A stretch of 64,000 nucleotides of DNA from Gp6-AA40 sp036802945 (GTDB lineage Bacteria > Acidobacteriota > Vicinamibacteria > Vicinamibacterales > UBA2999): assembly GCA_036802945.1 (NCBI GenBank), contig DAIRVG010000011.1:1-64000 (forward strand). The letters run 5' to 3'. The notes under the pieces were generated by a model. It did not search any database. It was not told the origin of the DNA and saw only the letters and a program-made list of their open reading frames with translations. The number at the start of each line of letters is the position of its first letter. Within the stretch, counting starts at the first letter, position 1. Positions 8,944-17,373 of this stretch are shown here, in pieces. The translations under genes were made by a program, and so were the position numbers.

Positions 8944-9900
8944 GTGACCTGGATCTACCGTCCCATCCGAATGCTTGCGAAGGCGATGTTCATCATCTGT
9001 GTGGTGATGCCGTGGACTGCGGCGGGCCAACAGGTCGAGATCGCCACGACGGTGGCATTCACTGAAGGGCCCACCGTCGATCCGGAAGGCGACGTTTATT
9101 TCACCGACATCATCAACCAGCGGATCATGAAGCTGGGCAGGGACGGGGTGCTCTCCACCTACCGCGAGAAGAGCAACGCGGCCAATGGCCTGTTGATGGA
9201 TCCGCAAGGGCGGCTGATTGCGTGTGAGGGCGCGGAGTTCGTGCGGCCCGGGGTGAAAGTGGTGGGGAAGCCGCGGGTGACACGTACCGACCTGAAGACC
9301 GGCCGGATCGAGGTGCTCGCCGAGACTTACGAGGGCAAGCCCTTAGCAGGACCAAACGATGCCACCATTGACGGCAGGGGCAGGATTTACTTCACTGACC
9401 TCGCCGGTGCCGCCGTCTACCGCATCGACGCCCCAGGCAAGCTGACGCGCATCCTCGCGGCGCCCGATGTCCAGCGCCCCAACGGCATTCAAGTCTCTCC
9501 AGATGACAGGAAGCTGTATCTGATCGAAGCCAATCAGGCGCAAGGCGGTGCGCGCATGATCCGCTCCTATGACTTGCAGCCCGATGGGACGGTCCGCAAC
9601 ATGAGGGTCCATTACAATTTCTATCCAGGCCGCAGCGCGGACGGAATGAGCATCGATACGCAAGGAAATCTCTACGCCTCCGCCGGTATGAGCCAGCTTC
9701 GCGGAAGCTCCGAGACGCTCGATACGAAGACCGGAATCTACGTGATCTCGCCGCAGGGCAAGTTGCTCAAGTTCATTCCGATCCCGGAAGACCTCATTAC
9801 GAATAACGCCTTCGGCGGTCCGGATATGAAAACGCTCTACGTGACCGCCGGCAAGACCCTGTTCAAGATACGCACGGAGATCGCCGGTCTGCCTCGTTAG
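8944..9900 (+). CDS. SMP-30/gluconolactonase-like beta-propeller, exported
   Basis: A 318-residue protein of the SMP-30/gluconolactonase/LRE family. It has a signal-like N-terminus ending TAAGQQ, then propeller blades marked by FTEGPTVDPEGDVYFTDI, NGLLMDPQGRLIACEGA, GPNDATIDGRGRIYFTD, RPNGIQVSPDDRKLYLIEA and DGMSIDTQGNLYASAG. Glu, Asn and Asp positions in these motifs match the metal ligands of gluconolactonases. A lactonase or esterase acting on sugar- or aromatic-derived lactones is plausible. GTG 8944 follows GAGGGTG; ATG 8971 is a less likely start. It lies between an amidohydrolase and an organic-acid transporter, suggesting a catabolic chain. Confidence 0.83.
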   Translation: MTWIYRPIRMLAKAMFIICVVMPWTAAGQQVEIATTVAFTEGPTVDPEGDVYFTDIINQRIMKLGRDGVLSTYREKSNAANGLLMDPQGRLIACEGAEFVRPGVKVVGKPRVTRTDLKTGRIEVLAETYEGKPLAGPNDATIDGRGRIYFTDLAGAAVYRIDAPGKLTRILAAPDVQRPNGIQVSPDDRKLYLIEANQAQGGARMIRSYDLQPDGTVRNMRVHYNFYPGRSADGMSIDTQGNLYASAGMSQLRGSSETLDTKTGIYVISPQGKLLKFIPIPEDLITNNAFGGPDMKTLYVTAGKTLFKIRTEIAGLPR

Positions 9901-9909
9901 GCTTGTGCC

Positions 9910-11196
9910 TTGCTTCTCCAGCTAACAGCCATCGGGATTTTCATCGCCGTCTTCGCCGTCGCGACCCTGCGCAAGGTACACCTCGGCATCATGATGTTTG
10001 CGGCCGCGTGTGGGGTCGGAATGTGGCTCGCTGGGATGCCGCTCGGAGACGTGGTGGGAGGCTTCCCGGTCAGCATCATGGTTCTTCTGGTGGGCGTGAC
10101 GTATTTTTTCGCCATCGCCCAGGCAAACGGCACGATCGATCGCATGATCCACGCTGCTCTTGGCCGGATCGGGGACAACGCTGTCATATTGCCCTTCGGG
10201 TTCTTTGCACTCACCGCCGGCGTATCGGCGATGGGCTCGCCGCTGGCCGGCTTGATGATGGCGCCGGTTGGTATGCCTGTCGCGAAGAAATACGGGATGG
10301 ACCCGATGCTGATGGCCCTCGCGATTGGAAGCGGCATCAGCGCAGGAGCGTTCGCCCCCACCAGTCTTTTTGGCATCGTGAGCTACGGAGCTGCACAGCA
10401 GGCCGAGATTGATCTGAATCCGCTCACCCTCTTCGCCGTCGCGGTCATCGCCAATCTCGGCCTGCTGATCGCTGCGTTCGTCATCTTCGGCAGGCCAAAA
10501 CTCGTCGAGCGACGCGGCGCCACTCGGAGCGCTGGGGGCGACGATGCCTTGTGCGCCCCGTTCGAGCGCAATCAGATCGCGACCATTGTCTGCATGATTG
10601 GACTGGTTGTCGCTGTCATCGCCACTTCCATCTCTGGCCTGAACCCGGACATCGGAGTGCTCTGCTTCGCGTTCGGTGCCGTGTTGGCGCTCATTGACCC
10701 GACGTCCGGTATGACCGCGATTTCGAAGATTGACTGGTCCACCGTGTTGCTGGTCGGCGGCATCATCACCTTTGTTGGTGTGCTGCAGCACATGGGATCC
10801 GTTGACATGCTCGGGGAGGCCGCCAAGAACATTGGCGCTCCGATCGTGACCGCGCTGGTCATCTGCCTCATTGGGGCACTGGTTTCTGCGTTTGCCTCCA
10901 CCACCGGCATCCTCGCCGCGTTGGTACCGCTGGCCGTGCCGTTGGCGGCTTCCGGAGATGTCGCCGGCTGGGCGCTCATCAGTGCACTCGCCGTCTGTTC
11001 CTCGATCGTGGACGTCTCCCCGTTCTCCACCGTGGGGGCAACGCTGGTTGCTACCGCCGCCGAGGAAGATCGTCCGCGGATGACGTCACTGCTGACGCGG
11101 TGGGGCATGTCCATGGTCGTGGCAGGCCCCATCGTGCTCGTGGCATTTCTCGTGCTGCCAGGCACCCTGTGGCTAATCGCCTTCTGGAAACTCTGA
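9910..11196 (+). CDS. MatC-type dicarboxylate/organic acid transporter
   Basis: A 428-residue integral membrane protein with about eleven hydrophobic segments. The N-terminal half (ATLRKVHLGIMMFAAACG, then GGFPVSIMVLLVGVTYFF and AQANGTIDRMI) matches the MatC N-terminal domain of malonate/dicarboxylate carriers. The second half resembles the ion transporter (CitMHS/ArsB-like) fold with SAFASTTGILAALVPLA. The only usable start is TTG at 9910, because an in-frame stop lies just upstream; it is nine bases after the lactonase-like gene, with no clear ribosome site, so translation may be coupled. It probably takes up the dicarboxylate product of the neighbouring hydrolases. Confidence 0.82.
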   Translation: MLLQLTAIGIFIAVFAVATLRKVHLGIMMFAAACGVGMWLAGMPLGDVVGGFPVSIMVLLVGVTYFFAIAQANGTIDRMIHAALGRIGDNAVILPFGFFALTAGVSAMGSPLAGLMMAPVGMPVAKKYGMDPMLMALAIGSGISAGAFAPTSLFGIVSYGAAQQAEIDLNPLTLFAVAVIANLGLLIAAFVIFGRPKLVERRGATRSAGGDDALCAPFERNQIATIVCMIGLVVAVIATSISGLNPDIGVLCFAFGAVLALIDPTSGMTAISKIDWSTVLLVGGIITFVGVLQHMGSVDMLGEAAKNIGAPIVTALVICLIGALVSAFASTTGILAALVPLAVPLAASGDVAGWALISALAVCSSIVDVSPFSTVGATLVATAAEEDRPRMTSLLTRWGMSMVVAGPIVLVAFLVLPGTLWLIAFWKL

Positions 11197-11258
11197 CTGG
11201 GAAGACGGCGCACAGATGATCTATAACGTTTGCGAGCAATGACAGGAGGACGGCTGAC

Positions 11259-12413
11259 ATGAGGCGAATGATTGGTGCGATTGTCGTGTTATCGGCGTTG
11301 GCCGCTGTCGTCATCGGCGCGGGCCACCCCGGCATGGAGAACGAGACAGCGGCTGTGCAGGCCCGTCCATCGGCCGCGCGAGAGGTGCCGAAATTCCAAG
11401 TGGACCGGGCCTGGCCGAAGATCCCGAACAACTGGCAGTTTGGACAGGTCGCCAGCGTCTCAATCGATGCACAGGATCACGTGTGGGTTCTGCAACGCCC
11501 TGGCACGCTGAGCCCGGAGGAGAAGCCCAGGGCCGCCCCTCCGCTGTTGGAGTTCGACGCAGCTGGAAACTTCATTCAGGCATGGGGTGGACCGGGCGAG
11601 GGGTATGACTGGCCCAATTCGGAGCACGGTGTTTACGTTGATCCCAAGGGCTTCGTCTGGATCGGAGGCAATGGGACCAAGGACAATCACATACTCAAGT
11701 TTACGAAGGCCGGGAAGTTTGTCATGCAAATCGGTCGGGCCGGGCAGAGCAAAGGCAACGCCGACACGCAGAACCTGAACCAGCCGGCGGATACGTTCGT
11801 GTACGCCAAAACGAACGAGCTCTTTGTTGCCGACGGGTATGGCAACAGACGCGTGATTGTGTTCGACGCGGATACCGGTAAGTTCAAGCGGATGTGGGGC
11901 GCGTTCGGCAACGTACCAACCGACGCGCCGCCAAACCCCGCGCTTGCCGACGCGGACGAAAGAGGCGCTCCGCAGTTCGTTCAGCCTGTGCATGCCGCCC
12001 GCGTGTCGAATGACGGGCTCGTGTACGTCTCCGACCGGGGTGGCAAGCGCGTGCAGGTGTTCACGCTCGATGGCAAGTACGTGTCGCAGGTATTCATCGG
12101 CCGGGAATGCAAGGCACCGGAATGCGGTAACGGTACGACGGCCGCCAGCACGGCGTTCTCGACAGACCCAGAACAGCGTTTCCTGTACGTCGGCAACAGA
12201 AGCCAGGCGAAGGTCATGGTCTTAAATCGAAGGACGCTGGAAATCCTCGATTCATTCGGACAGTGGGGGTCGGCGCCGGGGGAGTTCGGCACGCTCCACC
12301 ACATGGCCGCCGATTCGAAGGGGAACCTCTACGTTACGGAAGTCACTCCACTCAAGCCGGAAAACAGACGGATACAAAAATTCATTTTAATGGGGTCGAC
12401 GGCCGCGAAATGA
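11259..12413 (+). CDS. NHL-repeat (peptidyl-hydroxyglycine lyase-like) propeller protein
   Basis: A 384-residue exported beta-propeller. After a leader (residues 1-20) and a short linker it begins FQVDRAWPKIPNNWQFGQV, the common opening of acidobacterial NHL/PAL-like proteins. Blades follow: SIDAQDHVWVLQRPG, EHGVYVDPKGFVWIGGNG, ELFVADGYGNRRVIVFD, DGLVYVSDRGGKRVQVF, RFLYVGNRSQAKVMVLNR and SKGNLYVTEV. GGNGTKDNHILKF is a recognisable family segment. The family resembles peptidyl-alpha-hydroxyglycine alpha-amidating lyase by fold only; the true activity is unknown. ACAGGAGG precedes the ATG at 11259. Confidence 0.83.
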   Translation: MRRMIGAIVVLSALAAVVIGAGHPGMENETAAVQARPSAAREVPKFQVDRAWPKIPNNWQFGQVASVSIDAQDHVWVLQRPGTLSPEEKPRAAPPLLEFDAAGNFIQAWGGPGEGYDWPNSEHGVYVDPKGFVWIGGNGTKDNHILKFTKAGKFVMQIGRAGQSKGNADTQNLNQPADTFVYAKTNELFVADGYGNRRVIVFDADTGKFKRMWGAFGNVPTDAPPNPALADADERGAPQFVQPVHAARVSNDGLVYVSDRGGKRVQVFTLDGKYVSQVFIGRECKAPECGNGTTAASTAFSTDPEQRFLYVGNRSQAKVMVLNRRTLEILDSFGQWGSAPGEFGTLHHMAADSKGNLYVTEVTPLKPENRRIQKFILMGSTAAK

Positions 12414-12475
12414 CGAGACGGTAAACCACTGTGCAGGTGACTTGCGTCGTTGCTGCATGCGCCAGGAGGCTCAAC

Positions 12476-13171
12476 ATGTACCGGTGGCTTCGTGTGTTGC
12501 TCAGTATCCTCATGCTTTCGCCCTGCCTTCCGGTGCAGATCGATGCCCAGACCTCTGCGGACACGGCTCTCTATGCGGTGTCATACGTCGACGTGATGCC
12601 TTCAGCAAGGGCGGCGATGGCTGCAGCGCTGAAGCAGTATCGCGACGCGAGTCGCAAGGAGGACGGGTACGTCCGCCTCGAGTTGCTCGAGCAGATTGGT
12701 CGGCCGGGTCATTTCGCGGTCGTTGAAACATGGAAGGATCAGAAGGCGTTCGACGCACATGGGATGGCGGCGCCTCTGAAACAGTTTCGCGACGCGCTCC
12801 AGCCGATTCGCCTGAGCGGCTACGACCAGCGTCCCTACAAGATTCTCACTGTCGCTTCAGCATCTGCCGCGGGCAACGACCAGGCAATCCATGTCGTCGC
12901 CCATGTCGACACGGTTGGCGGCCCTCAGGCCGATGCGCCGGGACTCCTCAATAGATTGGCGGAGGCCAGCCGAAAGGAACAGGGGTGTCTGCGCTTCGAC
13001 GTCCTTCAAAACACAACGCGCATGAATCACTTTACCGTCATCGCGATCTGGCAGAACCAGCAGGCGCTCGACGCGCACGACGCTGCCCCGCACACGAAGC
13101 AGTACCGCGAGGTGTTACAGCCGATATCTGGTAGCCCTCTCGATGAGCGCGTGTACAGGGCCGTTGAATAG
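12476..13171 (+). CDS. Exported tandem ABM-domain protein
   Basis: A 231-residue protein with a signal peptide (residues 1-24) followed by two antibiotic-biosynthesis-monooxygenase-like (dimeric alpha/beta barrel) domains. The first spans about residues 32-115 (YAVSYVDVMPSARAAM, EDGYVRLELLEQIGRPGHFAVVETWKDQKAFDAH). The second spans about 135-220 (HVVAHVDTVGG, EQGCLRFDVLQNTTRMNHFTVIAIWQNQQALDAHD). A fused tandem pair could form the barrel within one chain. Free-standing family members include quinol monooxygenases, but export makes that role uncertain. CAGGAGG precedes the ATG at 12476. Confidence 0.8.
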   Translation: MYRWLRVLLSILMLSPCLPVQIDAQTSADTALYAVSYVDVMPSARAAMAAALKQYRDASRKEDGYVRLELLEQIGRPGHFAVVETWKDQKAFDAHGMAAPLKQFRDALQPIRLSGYDQRPYKILTVASASAAGNDQAIHVVAHVDTVGGPQADAPGLLNRLAEASRKEQGCLRFDVLQNTTRMNHFTVIAIWQNQQALDAHDAAPHTKQYREVLQPISGSPLDERVYRAVE

Positions 13172-13197
13172 TCGATCCTGCCCCTACTGAAGGCGTG

Positions 13198-13407
13198 CGG
13201 AGTGCGTGCTAGGATCCGGCCGGATGTTCTGCCCACAGTGCGGCGAGGAGTTNNNNNNNNNNNNNNNNNNNNNNNNNNNNNNNNNNNNNNNNNNNNNNNN
13301 NNNNNNNNNNNNNNNNNNNNNNNNNNNNNNNNNNNNNNNNNNNNNNNNNNNNCGGAGTGCGTGCTAGGATCCGGCCGGATGTTCTGCCCACAGTGCGGCG
13401 AGGAGTT
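13198..13407. other. Assembly gap (100 N) flanked by an exact 55-bp duplication
   Basis: Positions 13253-13352 are exactly 100 N. The 55 bases before the gap (13198-13252) are repeated base for base directly after it (13353-13407). This is the mark of two contig ends that share one 55-mer and were joined by a scaffolder without merging. The true sequence is probably continuous, so 13253-13407 is likely artefact. A partial start of the DUF2007 gene is therefore seen twice. Confidence 0.9.
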
Positions 13408-13717
13408 GTCCTGGCACGTCATGGTGTGTCCAACCTGCGACGTTGATACGGTTGATCGTCTCCCAGGCCCCGAACCGACGCCGGATGTTGAGCTGGTGTC
13501 GGTTCTTTCGACAGGTGACGCAGGTGTGATCGCCCTTGCCAAATCGCTTCTTGAGGGCGAGGAGATTGACTACTTCGTACGGGGCGATGGTCTCCAGGAT
13601 CTGTTTGGCTTGGGACGCGCGACCAGTTTCAGTTACGCGATGGGTCCCGCACAATTCATGGTGCGCGCGGATGATGCCGATCGCGTTCGTGAGCTTCTAA
13701 AAGATTTGACTGGGTGA
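13379..13717 (+). CDS. Zinc-ribbon plus DUF2007 protein
   Basis: A 112-residue cytoplasmic protein. Residues 1-22 form a zinc ribbon (MFCPQCGEELSWHVMVCPTC, two CxxC pairs). Residues 40-112 match DUF2007, a putative signal-transducing domain (VLSTGDAGVIALAKSLLEGEEIDYF, then FMVRADDADRVRELLKDL). The start ATG at 13379 opens directly with the Cys motif. It sits beside a scaffold gap whose flank duplicates its first nine codons; a longer frame running through the Ns is not real. No partner is evident. Confidence 0.8.
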   Translation: MFCPQCGEELSWHVMVCPTCDVDTVDRLPGPEPTPDVELVSVLSTGDAGVIALAKSLLEGEEIDYFVRGDGLQDLFGLGRATSFSYAMGPAQFMVRADDADRVRELLKDLTG

Positions 13718-13753
13718 TTCCCTTTCTTTCGTGAACAGGCAGGGAGGCAGGCG

Positions 13754-15124
13754 ATGGGACGTAAGTCTGTGCTCGCAGCGGCGGTTGGGATGCTCCTGAG
13801 TGCGATGTTCCTTAGTGCGGTCACTCTGTGGGCGCAGGCGCCGCCGGCACCGTGGCGCGGGGCTGGGGCGGCACCGTGTATAGGTCCGGACGGCGGTGCC
13901 TATCAATGCCCGCCGGCTCCTCGAGTGGTCGCGATCCGCGCCGGCCGCCTGTTCGACAGTAAGACCGGTCAGATGTTGACGAGGCGCGTCGTGCTTCTGT
14001 CGGGCGATCGAATCACCGAGGTTGGACCAGAGGCTGACGTCAAGATTCCAGCGGGAGTGCAAGTGATTGACCTCAGCCAGGCGACGGTCCTGCCTGGCTT
14101 GATCGATGCGCACACGCACATGTTCAACACGCGCGGACCAAAGGCGACGACAGAAAGCTCAATGCTGATCGCCGTACAGAACGCGCAAGCGGACTTGCGG
14201 GCGGGTTTCACGGCAGCGCGCGACATGAGCTCGCACGGCAATGGCTACGCCGACGTCGAGGTCCGCAATGCCATTAATCAGGGGCGCTTCGATGGCCCCA
14301 GGTATCAAGTGTCGACCCTGGGTATCGTGTGGGGGGCAGCAGCGCCGAATCCAGCCACTCCGGAAAACCCATTGGCCAGCACGGTGATTCGATCTGCTGA
14401 AGAAGGGCGCGCAGCCGTGCGCGAGCAGATTGGACGCGGCGCGGATTGGATCAAGCTGTTTCCGACGGGCGCGTACTCCTTCAACGCCACGGGCCAGGCC
14501 CAATACGTGCTGACCTATCCATTGCCTGTCCTTCAAGCGCTGATTGCCGAGACGCATCGACTCGGCAAGAAGGCAGCCTGCCATGTCCTCGGGGGCGAGG
14601 GGCAGAAGAACTCGATCATCGCCGGCTGCGACACCATCGAGCACGCATTTGGCCTCGATCAGGATCAAGCCAACATGATGGTCGCCAAGGGGCTGTACTA
14701 CGATCCGACCCTTCAGCGATACATCGAGCCCTACATGGACGATAACGACGCCAAGAACACCGGCGGCAAGTACCGGATGATCCCCATCTTTGAGAAGGCT
14801 GTTTCGATGGCGGCCTCCACCAGGGGACTCAAGATCATGATGGGCAGCGGAGCTGATGGCTCAACCTATCCTCATGGCACGCAGGCTCTTGATTTCGAGA
14901 AGCTGGTCAAGCGCGCCGGCCTGACCCCGGCACGAGCCATCCAGAGCGGATCCATGATCAATGCGGAAGTCATGGGATGGCAGGATCAGATCGGGTCCAT
15001 CGATAAGGGCAAGTACGCTGATTTGATCGCCGTGTCCGGCGACCCGTTGGCCGACATCACCGAGCTGCAACGAGTGAGGTTTGTGATGAAAGGGGGAACA
15101 GTCATCAGGAACGAATTGCGCTGA
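13754..15124 (+). CDS. Exported amidohydrolase, prolidase/imidazolonepropionase-like
   Basis: A 456-residue amidohydrolase with a signal peptide (residues 1-28, ending LWAQA). A complete binuclear metal set can be read: LPGLIDAHTHMF near residue 118, the carbamylated Lys in WIKLFPTGAYS near 236, His in KAACHVLGGEG near 278, His in CDTIEHAFGLD near 300, and Asp in MGSGADGSTYPHGTQ near 375. The C-terminus, IDKGKYADLIAVSGDPLADI, is typical of the Xaa-Pro dipeptidase-like clade of amidohydrolases. A periplasmic dipeptidase or cyclic-amide hydrolase is plausible. GGGAGGCAGGCG precedes the ATG. Confidence 0.87.
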   Translation: MGRKSVLAAAVGMLLSAMFLSAVTLWAQAPPAPWRGAGAAPCIGPDGGAYQCPPAPRVVAIRAGRLFDSKTGQMLTRRVVLLSGDRITEVGPEADVKIPAGVQVIDLSQATVLPGLIDAHTHMFNTRGPKATTESSMLIAVQNAQADLRAGFTAARDMSSHGNGYADVEVRNAINQGRFDGPRYQVSTLGIVWGAAAPNPATPENPLASTVIRSAEEGRAAVREQIGRGADWIKLFPTGAYSFNATGQAQYVLTYPLPVLQALIAETHRLGKKAACHVLGGEGQKNSIIAGCDTIEHAFGLDQDQANMMVAKGLYYDPTLQRYIEPYMDDNDAKNTGGKYRMIPIFEKAVSMAASTRGLKIMMGSGADGSTYPHGTQALDFEKLVKRAGLTPARAIQSGSMINAEVMGWQDQIGSIDKGKYADLIAVSGDPLADITELQRVRFVMKGGTVIRNELR

Positions 15125-15161
15125 TGCGTGCGCCCATGGCTGCAACGATCGCGCGGGATGG

Positions 15162-16247
15162 ATGTGGCGTGTCGGCGAATATGAGGCCATTACGCTGATG
15201 GCGACGTCGGAGTTCGGGGACCAGCAACTGACCGGCGAAGACCGGGGCTACGCGGGCTCCCGGTTCAAAGAGGTCGTCGACGCGCTATTCGCCAACCCCT
15301 ATCAGCGCGTGTGGGGCGGTCAGGGCGAGCCGCCGCTCCCCGTGTACAAGGTCTCATTCGGCAGTCTCTTGAGTGGGAGGCTGTTCAACGCCTCGGCACG
15401 AGCCCTTGATTCCGGCGCTGACTTGCGCTGGGGTGCGGACAAGAAGGGGTTCCGTCGCCTCCTTCATCCGAACGGCGTCTGCCTCGTCGGAAAGTGGCAG
15501 ATCACCGGGGAGACCGTGTATTCAGGCTATTTCGCCAAGGGCAGCCAGGCGCTCGCGATCGGCCGATACTCGACCTGCTGCTCCGAGACACGCCGCGGTC
15601 GCACACGATCGCTGTCGCTGGTGGGGAAGCTCTTTCCAACCACGGATCCGAACCACGCGACTCCGCTTCGAACGGCGAACTTCATCACGCAGGACGACAT
15701 TGGTGGCTCCGACACGGAGTTCATCAACGCCGTCGAATTGCGCAACGCTCCAGATACGACACTGTCTCGACGAGGTAGCGGCGCTCCGATCCTGCTGACC
15801 GTCGGCTTGACATTCGGCCGCGTCGACAAGCAGCCGACGATCCGCCAGCTGTACCCAATCGCGGAGCTCGGGAAACCGGCGGACCAGCCGACGCGGGCCC
15901 CGGAGTTCATGCGGCTCCTCGTGGCGCCGGACCAGCCGATTGTCGCCGGCGCGGATCTCGATTTCCGCGACGAGGTCATGGAGCAAATCTTCGACCGCGG
16001 CGATCCCGCGCCGAAGCGTACGCTCACGTTCAATATCGAAGTCACCGATGAAGGCGTCACGGGCGGGTCGGCGGTGCGGGAGCGACGCACGTTCCGGAAC
16101 TGGCGCTCGATCGGGACGCTGACGTTCGAGAACGCGGTTGTGTCCTACAACGGCGATTCGGTGATCCATTTCAATCACCCGACGTGGCGCACGGACCGCA
16201 ATGATCCGGCCACCGCAACGCGAGTCGACGGCAAGAAGGTGCGGTGA
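15162..16247 (+). CDS. Catalase-like superfamily protein
   Basis: A 361-residue protein with no export signal. The segment at about residues 101-115, RRLLHPNGVCLVGKWQIT, fits the catalase distal-side pattern RxxHxxGxxxxGx[FW]x[VI]T. GRYSTCC and SLSLVGKLFPT follow, as in minimal catalase-fold haem proteins such as those related to allene oxide synthase. The closing FRNWRSIGTLTFENAVVSYNGDSVIHFNHPTW also recalls this group. Full catalase activity is not claimed: the proximal Tyr motif is not seen. The start could be 15162 or the ATG at 15198. It is ten bases ahead of the epimerase-like gene. Confidence 0.55.
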   Translation: MWRVGEYEAITLMATSEFGDQQLTGEDRGYAGSRFKEVVDALFANPYQRVWGGQGEPPLPVYKVSFGSLLSGRLFNASARALDSGADLRWGADKKGFRRLLHPNGVCLVGKWQITGETVYSGYFAKGSQALAIGRYSTCCSETRRGRTRSLSLVGKLFPTTDPNHATPLRTANFITQDDIGGSDTEFINAVELRNAPDTTLSRRGSGAPILLTVGLTFGRVDKQPTIRQLYPIAELGKPADQPTRAPEFMRLLVAPDQPIVAGADLDFRDEVMEQIFDRGDPAPKRTLTFNIEVTDEGVTGGSAVRERRTFRNWRSIGTLTFENAVVSYNGDSVIHFNHPTWRTDRNDPATATRVDGKKVR

Positions 16248-16257
16248 GGGGAGCCGG

Positions 16258-16929
16258 GTGAAGGTCGTTCTCTTCGGGGCCACCGGCATGGTCGGCGCTG
16301 GTGTCCTGCAGGAGTGCCTGATCGATTCTCGCGTCACATCCATACTTGTTGTCGGACGCCAGACGTGCGGGGTCACGCATCCAAAGCTCCAGGAGATCCT
16401 TCACGCGGACTTCTTCAACTACGCGGCGATCCAGCGGCTATTTGCGGGGAGTCGTGCCTGCTTTTTCTGCGTAGGGGTGTCGTCGGTTGGCATGCCCGAG
16501 GCGAACTACCGGCGCCTCACGTACGATCTCACGCTGGCGGCGGCGCGGTCGATACTGGCCGTGAATGACCAGTTGACCTTCTGCTACGTCTCGGGAGCCG
16601 GGACAGACACGACCGAGCGCGGCAGCATGATGTGGGGTCGAGTGAAAGGTGCGACCGAGAACGCGCTCTTACGATTAGGGTTCAAGGCCGCGTACATGTT
16701 CCGTCCAGGTTTTATCCAGCCTCTCAAAGGCATCAGGTCCAAGACCCGCCTCTATCAGGCAATCTATACGGCGGTCGGTCCGCTGTTTCCCTTTCTCCGG
16801 CGGGTTGCGCCGCGCTACGTGACCACGACTGAGGCTCTCGGCCGGGCGATGATTCGGGCCGTCGTGGTTGGCTACCCGAAGCCTATTCTCGAAACAGAGG
16901 ACATCAACCGGCTGGCCGTTACAGCCTGA
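16258..16929 (+). CDS. NAD(P)-binding epimerase-like protein (HTATIP2-like)
   Basis: A 223-residue short Rossmann protein. VVLFGATGMVGAGVLQECL at residues 3-21 carries the dinucleotide-binding GxxGxxG. FFCVGVSSVGMPEANYRRLTYD and CYVSGAGTDTTERG are characteristic of the TIP30/HTATIP2-like branch of atypical SDRs. No lipid anchor or membrane segment is seen. The start is GTG 16258, because GAGGGGAG lies just before it and the Rossmann strand begins at residue 2. It is ten bases downstream of the catalase-like gene, probably one transcript. Confidence 0.8.
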   Translation: MKVVLFGATGMVGAGVLQECLIDSRVTSILVVGRQTCGVTHPKLQEILHADFFNYAAIQRLFAGSRACFFCVGVSSVGMPEANYRRLTYDLTLAAARSILAVNDQLTFCYVSGAGTDTTERGSMMWGRVKGATENALLRLGFKAAYMFRPGFIQPLKGIRSKTRLYQAIYTAVGPLFPFLRRVAPRYVTTTEALGRAMIRAVVVGYPKPILETEDINRLAVTA

Positions 16930-16963
16930 CGCCGATCACTTCACGATGGGACCGGACCCTCCA

Positions 16964-17359
16964 TTATTTGCCGGGAGGTGCAGACCCGCCGAGAAACAGT
17001 CTTCGGCCATCCGTGAAGGTGAAGTTCCTTCCGACGCCCTTGTTGGTCCCGTCCTTTGCCAGATAGCCTTCAATGAGGAGCTCCGCTCCAACGGCCAGCG
17101 TGTTCTTCGTCACGCCCAGCCGAATGAGCTGGTTCGGGCTCCCGCCTTCGATCAGCCAACTGACCACTTGGCCATCCGGGCCTTTCACGTCGATGTGAAA
17201 CCACGAGTGGGGATTGATCATTTCCCACTTCGTGAGCGTTCCCTGCAGCTTCATGGGCTTGGTCACGTCAAATTCCGCGGAAAAGGCGTGATGCGCCCAC
17301 ACCGGCGCTGCAGCCAGCAGCAAACCGACCCCAACCACAACGGCTCTCGTCGTTCTCAT
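16964..17359 (-). CDS. DUF6152 family small exported protein (copy 2)
   Basis: A 131-residue exported protein, last gene of a three-gene minus-strand operon. The signal peptide ends at PVWAHHAFSAEFD, giving the His-His mature N-terminus of the family. LQGTLTKWEMINPHSWFHIDVKG and VGAELLIEGYLAKDGTN complete the signature, and GRRLFLGGSAP near the end is a common terminus. It starts 14 bp after the upstream secreted protein, so it is likely co-transcribed. Its function is unknown; it accompanies the RWEG-motif secreted proteins here and again at 47-50 kb. Confidence 0.87.
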   Translation of the reverse strand: MRTTRAVVVGVGLLLAAAPVWAHHAFSAEFDVTKPMKLQGTLTKWEMINPHSWFHIDVKGPDGQVVSWLIEGGSPNQLIRLGVTKNTLAVGAELLIEGYLAKDGTNKGVGRNFTFTDGRRLFLGGSAPPGK

Positions 17360-17373
17360 AGAGTTTCCCCCAT

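Noticed and set aside
13202..13378. An open frame that runs through the N gap into the zinc-ribbon DUF2007 gene
   Set aside because: The bases before the gap duplicate those after it, so the frame is an artefact. The real start is the ATG at 13379, which opens the Cys motif.
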